From DAOTXN01 sp034435435 (GTDB taxonomy: Bacteria; Chloroflexota; Anaerolineae; S140-20): DNA of 64,000 bases. The first letter of the stretch is position 1. Every line of letters begins with the position of its first letter. Shown here piece after piece: positions 16,547 to 23,725 of the stretch. The notes beneath the pieces are model-generated. The model ran no database searches. It was not told the DNA's origin and was given only the letters and a program-made list of their open reading frames with translations. The stretch covers positions 1-64,000 of the forward strand of contig DAOTXN010000082.1 of the NCBI GenBank assembly GCA_034435435.1, given 5' to 3'. Made by a program: the position numbers and the translations under genes.

Positions 16547-17044
16547 CTATGCCCGCACCAGTTGCTCCGGCGAAAAGGTCTGGCGCTTTTGAACCTCCGC
16601 CGTATCCACTTTGACCATGCTCTCCTCGATGCGCACGACAAACGAGTCCAAAGCGCGGGGCACGGGCGGGTTTTCAAAGTTGCCGTAAACGTCAAAACTG
16701 GAGGCGTGGCACGGGCACGTGAACTGCCTTTTGTCGTCCGACCACGTCACCACGCAGCCCAAATGCGGACAGCGGTTGTGCAGCGCCAAAAAGCCTCCGT
16801 CGGGCGAGCGCACCAGAAAAAAGCGCTCGGCGGGGAATTCGGTGACAGAGCCAGGCGGAAAGTCATCCACCCTCCCGGCTGTGACGACGCCGCCAAACTC
16901 GCCTTCCAGGCTGCGGGCGCGTAAAAAGAGCAGACTGGCCCCGCCCACTTCGAGAACCGCCGCCGCGCCCAACGCGCCGATACCCAGCTTGAGAAAGTTG
17001 CGCCGGGTCAGGTCTGAGGTATGGAGATGGGTTTTGCGAGTCAT
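16547..17044 (-). CDS. Rieske iron-sulfur protein
   Basis: This 165-residue protein opens with a twin-arginine motif (TRRNFLKLG) and a hydrophobic segment, typical of Tat-exported Rieske subunits that stay anchored. The 2Fe-2S ligands are complete: CPHLGC gives Cys92 and His94, and CPCHASS gives Cys110 and His113. Cys97 and Cys112 form the usual disulfide. It takes electrons from quinol bound at cytochrome b. The cytochrome b gene ends 15 bases upstream in transcription order and the six-heme gene follows, making a bc-type operon. Confidence 0.93.
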   Translation of the reverse strand: MTRKTHLHTSDLTRRNFLKLGIGALGAAAVLEVGGASLLFLRARSLEGEFGGVVTAGRVDDFPPGSVTEFPAERFFLVRSPDGGFLALHNRCPHLGCVVTWSDDKRQFTCPCHASSFDVYGNFENPPVPRALDSFVVRIEESMVKVDTAEVQKRQTFSPEQLVRA

Positions 17045-17059
17045 TGCTTTCCCTCTGTA

Positions 17060-18409
17060 CTAAAACGGCAAGACCAAAGCCATATTGGGACCACGGAATA
17101 GGTTGCCGATCACGGTCAAAACGATCAAACTCACCATTACAAAAGTAACCAGTCCGACCAGGCCCTCGCTGTGATTGGCCCGTAGAATCAGCCGCGCCAG
17201 GCCATAGATGAGCGCCAGTCCCGCCAGCGCCAACGCCAGCGGGAGCCAGCCGTCCGTCACGGCGGCAGGCCAGATGGGAAACATAGCGGCCAGGTCTACC
17301 CAGTATTCGTCGGCTGCCACCAGCAACGGCGTCAGGTACACGGCCAGGATAGCGCCCAGCAAAGCCGTTTTTTGCCCGACCCGCGAACGAAAATAGACGC
17401 CGATATTCCCGTCCTGGCGGTCCCAACGCGGCAAGAGCGCCAGGCTCAGCAAGACGATGGCCACCAGCGCCAGCGCTGCCTGGGGGTGCATGTGCAGCAG
17501 CAGCTCTTGCAGGCCCACAAAATACCAGGCCGCTTTGGCCGGGTTGGGCGAGCGGGTGGGGTCGGCCAGCTCTTTCAGCGGCGCGGGTATCCACATCGCC
17601 CATAGCACGACCGCTGTTACGATGACCACCGCGACTGCTAATTCCTTGCGCACCAGGTGAGGGATGGTGGTCACGCGCTCTACCGGCTTGCCCTCGGCAT
17701 GTTCGGGCTGAGAGATGCCGCCGTCCTTGCGCACTTTCCAAAAGTGATAGCTCAACATCGCGGCCATCAGCGCCGGAAGCGCCGCCACGTGGATGGCGTA
17801 AAAGTTGCTCAGCGCCGCCTGACCGACTTGAGGTCCGCCCAGCACCATGCGGCTCAGCTCTGTCCCGATGATCGGGATATAGCCGATCAGGCTGGTGCTG
17901 ACGGTGATGGCCCAGTAGGCCAGTTGATCCCACGGCAGCAAATAGCCGGTAAAGTTGAACGCCAGCACGATCACCAACAGGGCGATGCCCACCAGCCAGT
18001 TGGTAAAGCGTTTCTTTTTATATCCACCGGTGAAAAAGACCCGCAGCAAGTGCAAAAACGTGGTGATAACCAGCAGGTTGGCCGACCAATGGTGCAGGCC
18101 GCGCACCAGCGCGCCAAAGGCGACCTGCGTCTCTAGCATTTGGATGCTGAGGTAGGCTCGCTCAACGTTGGCTTCGTAGCGGAACATGAGCAGCGCGCCG
18201 GTCAACCCCGAGATGAGGGCCAGTATGACCGATATGCCTCCCAATCCCCAGGTATAGGTGAAGCGGATGGCCTGGGCGGGCGCCTGGGTGGGGTGCAGGT
18301 GCAGGATCACATTGTTGGCTACGGCCCGCATACGACCCTGATCCGTTATCTCCGGGGTGTAAAAGATGCGCTCGCGCCACGATTTCCTAGCTGTGGGTGA
18401 ACCATTCAT
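17060..18409 (-). CDS. cytochrome b of a bc-type quinol oxidoreductase
   Basis: This 449-residue membrane protein combines the b6-like and subunit IV-like halves in one chain. Heme b ligands are visible as His106/His120 (13 residues between) and His207/His222 (14 between, the spacing of b6-type proteins). GYLLPWDQ and the quinol-site segment NPAKAAWYFVGLQELL are present; the latter is the PDPAKAPWYF-type motif found in menaquinol-oxidising complexes. About eleven or more membrane helices can be read. Together with the Rieske protein it should oxidise menaquinol at the outer face. Many Chloroflexota use alternative complex III instead, so this complex may serve a separate route. Confidence 0.92.
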   Translation of the reverse strand: MNGSPTARKSWRERIFYTPEITDQGRMRAVANNVILHLHPTQAPAQAIRFTYTWGLGGISVILALISGLTGALLMFRYEANVERAYLSIQMLETQVAFGALVRGLHHWSANLLVITTFLHLLRVFFTGGYKKKRFTNWLVGIALLVIVLAFNFTGYLLPWDQLAYWAITVSTSLIGYIPIIGTELSRMVLGGPQVGQAALSNFYAIHVAALPALMAAMLSYHFWKVRKDGGISQPEHAEGKPVERVTTIPHLVRKELAVAVVIVTAVVLWAMWIPAPLKELADPTRSPNPAKAAWYFVGLQELLLHMHPQAALALVAIVLLSLALLPRWDRQDGNIGVYFRSRVGQKTALLGAILAVYLTPLLVAADEYWVDLAAMFPIWPAAVTDGWLPLALALAGLALIYGLARLILRANHSEGLVGLVTFVMVSLIVLTVIGNLFRGPNMALVLPF

Positions 18410-18473
18410 CGCCTATTCTCCGCATGGGTAGGGATAGGGACAAGCCCCATCCCTACCCATCCCGTTGCGCCGT

Positions 18474-21400
18474 TTAGCGGACGATAATCGGCAGATAAAC
18501 TTTGCTGCCGAGCATCTTTTCGGCTTCTTCCAGCGTATCGGCCACGGCCAGGATGATAGTTTTCTCGGTGGACCAGTTCCCTTCGTCATCCTGAACTTTG
18601 AAATTGATGCTGTGCTTGCCGTTGACAAAGGCCCAGCCCGGTTTCTGGCACTCCTTGCCATCGGGCGAGTTGCAAAAGTCTGCCTGGCCGGGGGGATCAT
18701 CGTCTGCCACGGCCAGGGCTTCTGCCCCTTCCACAAACCCCAGATCGGTGGACCAGGCGTAATTGACAATCCCCTCCCCCAGGCGGTCGTTGTCTTTACC
18801 GGCGCCGAGGAAGATGATGTATTCGTCTTGTCCTGTCTCCTCGAAATCTCGGCCCCAGGCCTCGGTACTGACGTAGAGGATCGAAGCGGTCGGCTCTGCG
18901 TCAACGGTTTCGTTGTACAGCAAGCGGCGGAACCAGATGTCGCTGTCGTAGACCAGCTCGTGACCGTCGGGCAGGATTTCCTCTTTCCACTGGTTCCACA
19001 CATTGTAGACGAAGGTGCCGCCGGGGTTCATCACCACGCTGGCCTCGCCAGACAGGTCATCGGTCTGGTTCTCCAGCCACGGCCAACGCGGCTCGACCAG
19101 GATGTCGTCTTGGTCATCATTGACGTAATCGAACCACTCAAAGATATCGCCATAGACCGTCGCCCGACTGTAGAACAGGTCGAGCGGGACCGCCTCGCCT
19201 TCGGTGACGGTGGTGTTGTCACCCGTCTCGTAGACCAGGTAGTACTTGGAGGGGTCGATGGTCAAGTCATCCGGGTAGGGCAGGACGTCGTCTGACGAAA
19301 AGTTGATCAGATCAGCGTTGGCTTCCAGCCAGTCGGTGCGGATGGTGGGGTACTGCTTCAGGCCGCCGGGCGGGCTGTAGCGCGGGTCGAGGATGGTGAC
19401 CTTGTTGCCGTGCAGCAGGGAGAGGTTGCGGCCCTGCTCGAACTCGCCGGCGCCGTAGGTCCAGATGTAGGGCACAAAGTCGCCGATGGTCTCGCCATAG
19501 TAGAACTCTAGCGCATCCAGGCCCGCGCCGCCCAGCTCCGCCGGAGTAGTGGTCCAGGTCAGGCCGCCGTCGAAGGAGCGCCGCTGGTACAGGTTGTAGT
19601 GGTCATTGCCAACCGCGTTGGCCTGCCAGTTGGGCGACCAGGCATACATCATCATGACCATGTCGCCATACAGGAAGCCGCGGTGGCCCTTGGCCACGTC
19701 AAAGGGGTTCTCCCAGGACTGGTCGTCCAGGTCGTTGTCAACCTCGCAGCCCTCGATTGCGGAGGCGCCGTCGCACTGCCGCCACTCCAGCACCTTGGGG
19801 AATTGGTCAAGGGGTATATCGTCGGGGATGCTGCCGTCCTCTGCCACCGGGAAGGCCTCGGCGCAGGCGTCGTTGTCCGCGCCGCCAGTCGTGCAGGCCT
19901 CGATCGTGGTGCCGGAGATGTTGATGGCGGGCGACATGCACAGTCCCTTCAGGTAGTTGGGGTTGCTGCCGTCGGTGTAGAGCCACTCATCGCATTCCAT
20001 ATTCTCGAAGGCGAAGGGGTTGTCCACGGTGGGATCGAAGCAATCCTCGGTAACCAGGGTGCCGTTACAGAGTTCGGGAATGACCAGACGACGCAGCATG
20101 ATGTCGGCGGGGCCGCCCTGCCAGATGACGCCCTGCTTGTAGATCAGAATCCCTGAGAGACCACTCGCATTGATTTCAGGGTTGGTGATATTGGGAATGT
20201 TGTTCAGGGTCATGGCGAAGCGGCGTGAGATCTCGGTCAAGTAGTATTCGTAGCCGGTGATCGGATCGATCTGGACGTCGAAGAATTCGCCGTCCGCCGG
20301 GCAGGTGGCGTATGGGTTGGTGTCCGTGGTGGTTGCAAACCAGGGGCTGCACTTGGCTGGCTGGTTGAGCATACCGCCCTGCTGCACGATGTATGGAGAG
20401 GCATCGTCAGTATCCAAAGTGGTGTTCACGTGAAGATTGTACGGCTTGGCATAGTCGAAGGAATAGTAGAACATGTCCTTACCAATGTCGATTGGATCAT
20501 ACTCTGTTCCATCAACCACGGCTGTGATCCCCAGCGCTTTGGTTTCCTCGGCGCCCAGCGACAGCCAGGCGCTGGCGTCCGGCGTCCCATCGCCGTCGTG
20601 GTCGGGAGCTCCTTCCGGGGTGTAGGGTTTGATCACCATGCGCACGCGGGACGAGCCAACGCGTCCGATCATCCAGCGCCCGTCCTCGGTGACGCAGATG
20701 GGCAGTTCCGTGCCGCCGGGGTTGGTCCAGGTGACGGTGGAAGCGCAAAAGTCGGCGCCTTCTTCAGGCCCGGTCAAGCCATCCAGGAAGGTTGTGATGT
20801 TACTGTGATCCAGGTCGTCAATGCTGTCAAAGTCGATCCAGCAGAAGGGGTCCTCTGGCGCTCCGTTCGTTCCCGAGGTCGCTTTGCACATATCGTTGTC
20901 GGTCAGGCGCACGGGCATAGCCATTGGCACGTATGGCTTGGGCCTGTCCATAGAGTCTCCCACCTCTGTCTCGTAATCCTCGATCAGCATCGGCTCATCA
21001 GGCGGGTTCGTGGTATCAAACCCGTCAGGGAAGACCAGGTCAAAGTCGGCGAAGGTGATGTAGGAGTACCAGATGTCGGTTTTGGCGTTGACGATCGCGC
21101 CACTCCAGCCCTCACCGGGGCCAAGTCCCTTGCCGGGGCGCAGGCCCGCAGGGTCCTCCTGCCAGGTCAAGGCGCAGCCGGCGTTTTTCGCGCAGTCCAC
21201 GGCCGGCAGATTGGCATCCCGCACGCCAGAGGTCAAGCGCTCGGGAGCGGTCCAGACCACATGCGTGGCCTCGACAAAGTCAGCCGTCATCGGGTCATCG
21301 CCGGGCAGCAGCTTGCCACGCGCCGTCCAGATGCACGAGTAGGGAATCTCGCCAATCTCGGGGAAGCCCTGCTCGGTGTAGTTCACCGAACCCTGGGGGC

Positions 21401-22094
21401 CGGCGACGCCAAATAGGTCGTACAGGTACAGGGCGTTCTTGCCATAATTGGTTTCTAGGTCGGTCAAGTAATCGGCATTGTCTTCGGGAACCAGCGAGTA
21501 GAGCGGGAAGCCGCTCTGGCAGTACTTGCTGGCCCAAACGGCGAGGATCTTGTCTTCCGCCACCTGGTGCACAACCGCGTGCACGTCGCCGGGGTATACA
21601 TAGCCATTGGCCAGGGTAAAGGACGACAGATTGGACGAGCGTGACAGGTTCTCGTTGCGCCAGCTCGTGCCGTCGTCGAGCGAGACAGCAACAAAGGCGT
21701 CGAAATGGCCGAAGGTGATGCCGCCTTGAATGCCCAACATGCCCTCAGGCGTGGCCTCCCCGCCGCCAATATCGTCAATGTAGACCGAGACCAGCGGCTT
21801 GGCATAGTCACGCGGCTCATAGGCCTCTTCCCCTACACAGGTACCGTCTTCGTTCCACGGATTATCAAGGTCCTCGTCGAGGCAATAGTTTGCCACCGGC
21901 TTGACCTCGCCTGTCGAGGCTTGGGCCGGCACGTAAAAGTCCATCATATAGATGGCGGCCTTTTCAGTCTCGTGCTCCGGCGTCTTGGAGATGTTGCGCC
22001 GGAACAGCACGCCATCTTCGGCTTGGGCCAGGTTTGCTGCCAGGGTGACCAAAGCCACCAGGGCTACAATCAAACAAAGGGGTTTAGCTTTCAT
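18474..22094 (-). CDS. large secreted Asp-box protein at the head of the cytochrome cluster
   Basis: This 1206-residue secreted protein has a clear signal peptide (cleavage after A-Q-A, about residue 25). At least two Asp-box motifs of the S-x-D-x-G-x-x-W type are visible (SLDDGTSW and SFDGGLTW), as in sialidase/BNR propellers. Many Asp/Gly loops and paired cysteines suggest calcium-stabilised extracellular folding. There are no heme motifs. The last residues, KVYLPIIVR, match tails of two other secreted proteins in the window. GGGAGG precedes the ATG by about 8 bases. It is 64 bases upstream of cytochrome b on the same strand. It may scaffold or dock the cytochromes, but a sialidase-like or adhesive role is equally open. 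Confidence 0.75.
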   Translation of the reverse strand: MKAKPLCLIVALVALVTLAANLAQAEDGVLFRRNISKTPEHETEKAAIYMMDFYVPAQASTGEVKPVANYCLDEDLDNPWNEDGTCVGEEAYEPRDYAKPLVSVYIDDIGGGEATPEGMLGIQGGITFGHFDAFVAVSLDDGTSWRNENLSRSSNLSSFTLANGYVYPGDVHAVVHQVAEDKILAVWASKYCQSGFPLYSLVPEDNADYLTDLETNYGKNALYLYDLFGVAGPQGSVNYTEQGFPEIGEIPYSCIWTARGKLLPGDDPMTADFVEATHVVWTAPERLTSGVRDANLPAVDCAKNAGCALTWQEDPAGLRPGKGLGPGEGWSGAIVNAKTDIWYSYITFADFDLVFPDGFDTTNPPDEPMLIEDYETEVGDSMDRPKPYVPMAMPVRLTDNDMCKATSGTNGAPEDPFCWIDFDSIDDLDHSNITTFLDGLTGPEEGADFCASTVTWTNPGGTELPICVTEDGRWMIGRVGSSRVRMVIKPYTPEGAPDHDGDGTPDASAWLSLGAEETKALGITAVVDGTEYDPIDIGKDMFYYSFDYAKPYNLHVNTTLDTDDASPYIVQQGGMLNQPAKCSPWFATTTDTNPYATCPADGEFFDVQIDPITGYEYYLTEISRRFAMTLNNIPNITNPEINASGLSGILIYKQGVIWQGGPADIMLRRLVIPELCNGTLVTEDCFDPTVDNPFAFENMECDEWLYTDGSNPNYLKGLCMSPAINISGTTIEACTTGGADNDACAEAFPVAEDGSIPDDIPLDQFPKVLEWRQCDGASAIEGCEVDNDLDDQSWENPFDVAKGHRGFLYGDMVMMMYAWSPNWQANAVGNDHYNLYQRRSFDGGLTWTTTPAELGGAGLDALEFYYGETIGDFVPYIWTYGAGEFEQGRNLSLLHGNKVTILDPRYSPPGGLKQYPTIRTDWLEANADLINFSSDDVLPYPDDLTIDPSKYYLVYETGDNTTVTEGEAVPLDLFYSRATVYGDIFEWFDYVNDDQDDILVEPRWPWLENQTDDLSGEASVVMNPGGTFVYNVWNQWKEEILPDGHELVYDSDIWFRRLLYNETVDAEPTASILYVSTEAWGRDFEETGQDEYIIFLGAGKDNDRLGEGIVNYAWSTDLGFVEGAEALAVADDDPPGQADFCNSPDGKECQKPGWAFVNGKHSINFKVQDDEGNWSTEKTIILAVADTLEEAEKMLGSKVYLPIIVR

Positions 22095-22236
22095 CGTTTA
22101 CCTCCCAAACTATGCAGGTGTGTGATTGCGCATGGCAAAATGTAAACCGCCGCAGGGCCTTGCGCCCGTTTTTTGCTCGTTTTGCGCCCATTTTAGACGC
22201 CCACAAGGGGCTAAATGACGTCTCTCCGACAGGCCG

Positions 22237-22680
22237 CTAGTTCAACGACGTCGTGGAACGGCCCGACAGTCTCCACCAGCGCGAAAACTCGGATGGCGGT
22301 CCATCCGGCGCAGGCTGTTCGCGCTCGTGGCTCACAGGCGGACACAGCAGTTGAGCCTGGATCACGTGCGTCAGATCGTTCATGGTCAGTGTGGTGTAAT
22401 GTTGGCCGGTTAGCCCAATGACCCGATTGCAGGTAATATCCAGTCCCAGCAGCGGAACGCCGGGCCGTTCCCGCAGAAAAGGGAGGACGAATTGCGAATG
22501 AGGCCCGTCCAGGTCAAAAATGATCACGTCAGGATTTAACGACTTGAGCCGTTCTCCTACGTCGGTGACGGTGGTGTGCATCCGCACAACTCCCAGGTCT
22601 TGGTTGTCCCCCAGCGTGGCTTCTACCGTGTCGATGAGCAGCGAATCGCCCAAGAGCACAACCAACGGTCGTTTTTTCAT
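22237..22680 (-). CDS. receiver-like protein with divergent acidic pocket
   Basis: This 147-residue soluble protein has the beta-alpha pattern of a response-regulator receiver. It has PLVVLLGDS at the first strand and DVIIFDLDG at the third, where phospho-aspartate would sit. The usual acidic pair after strand one is missing (GDS replaces DD), so normal phosphorylation is doubtful. No DNA-binding domain follows; the tail is Pro/Ser-rich. ATG 22680 with GGAG upstream is preferred to the longer frame from 22764. It lies next to the NarL-type pair and upstream of the cytochrome cluster. Confidence 0.6.
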   Translation of the reverse strand: MKKRPLVVLLGDSLLIDTVEATLGDNQDLGVVRMHTTVTDVGERLKSLNPDVIIFDLDGPHSQFVLPFLRERPGVPLLGLDITCNRVIGLTGQHYTTLTMNDLTHVIQAQLLCPPVSHEREQPAPDGPPSEFSRWWRLSGRSTTSLN

Positions 22681-22868
22681 GGTACTCCAGTGCTGTGGTG
22701 TTTCCCCCTGACCGGTGCGCCTACCCGGTCTGTTTGATGAGGGCCCGGATCGGTTTTGTGTCACATCGCGCTTTCGAGAAGAGAGAAATAGTTGCCAGAT
22801 TGAGTTCAGATCTTATCTTAGCACGTGGGCGGCCTTCGGCTCAATCCCTCATGGCCGGAAAAAGGAAT

Positions 22869-22897
22869 GAAAAAAGAGCGATTGTGCAATCGCTCTT
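22869..22897 (-). terminator. intrinsic terminator of the two-component operon
   Basis: A perfect 10-bp stem with a four-base loop (AAGAGCGATT / AATCGCTCTT, 22874-22897) is followed on the minus strand by a T run. It closes the transcript of the response regulator gene ending at 23025. Confidence 0.8.
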
Positions 22898-22947
22898 GGG
22901 GAGAAAAGGATTAGTTCTCTGGCAGTAGCAACTAATTCATCTATCTC

Positions 22948-23012
22948 GTAGGGCGCGTTTCCATACGCGCCGCTCTTTCTGAAACACGTCGGCTATGGAA
23001 AGCCGACCTACC
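22948..23012. repeat. pair of TATGGAAA-loop hairpins
   Basis: Two hairpins stand side by side: GGCGCGT-TTCCAT-ACGCGCC at about 22952-22971 and GTCGGCT-ATGGAA-AGCCGAC at about 22988-23008. GTAGG/CCTAC words flank the pair. They belong to the same family as the hairpins at 14201-14488, with different stems but the same loop. Confidence 0.65.
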
Positions 23013-23024
23013 CCTCATCCATGG

Positions 23025-23714
23025 TCAATGACCGCGCGTCGAATGGCCGTTGGTCGGTGAAATCAACCCTTCGCGCAGCGCATACAGCGCGGCTTCGTGT
23101 CGCCGCTCTAATTGTAGTTTGGCCAGGATGTTGCGCATGTGGGTCTTGACGGTGTGGATGCTGATCGTGAGCGCCTCGGCGATCTCTTTGTCGGTGGCCC
23201 CCTCGGCCACCAGGCCGAGCACGTCTTGCTCGCGCGACGTCAGCGCGGCCGGTTCCTCCTCGGCTCCGGGGCGTGGCTCACGCCCCTGGCGGCGGAACTC
23301 TTCGAGCATGCGCCCGGCCAGGGCCGGAGTGATGGCCGCTTCACCGCGCACCGCCGCCCCGCGCAACAACTCGACCATGTCCCATGAGCGGATGCTCTTG
23401 AGCAGGTAACCTTGTGCGCCGTTGCGGATGGCCTGGAAGAGCTTTTCGTCCTCGTCGCGCACGGTCAACATGACGATGGTCACGTCGGGCAACATGCGCT
23501 TGATGCGCTGCGTGGCCTCCAAGCCGTCGCAGCCGGGCATGGTGATGTCCATCAAAATGAGGTCTGGCGCGAGCTCTTTGGCCTTGATGATCGCCTCTAG
23601 CCCATCGCCGGCCTCGCCAACCACCTCGAAATCCGGTTGAGCGTTCAAAATGTTCGCCAAACCTTCCCGAAACAGCGAATGGTCGTCGGCCAACAAAACA
23701 CGTATCTTGTTCAT
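23025..23714 (-). CDS. NarL/FixJ-family response regulator
   Basis: This 229-residue regulator has an N-terminal receiver (ADDH at the acidic pocket, phospho-acceptor Asp56 in LILMDITMPG, conserved Thr and Lys in MLTVRDE and YLLKS). A LuxR-type helix-turn-helix follows (ALTSREQDVLGLVAEGATDKEIAEAL, TVKTHMRNILAKL, about residues 150-215). It starts 11 bases after the kinase gene stop, so the two form a standard pair. A terminator follows at 22869-22897. Its targets are unknown; the nearby cytochrome cluster and Ig-like lipoprotein are candidates by position only. Confidence 0.92.
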   Translation of the reverse strand: MNKIRVLLADDHSLFREGLANILNAQPDFEVVGEAGDGLEAIIKAKELAPDLILMDITMPGCDGLEATQRIKRMLPDVTIVMLTVRDEDEKLFQAIRNGAQGYLLKSIRSWDMVELLRGAAVRGEAAITPALAGRMLEEFRRQGREPRPGAEEEPAALTSREQDVLGLVAEGATDKEIAEALTISIHTVKTHMRNILAKLQLERRHEAALYALREGLISPTNGHSTRGH

Positions 23715-23725
23715 CTTCCCCGCTC

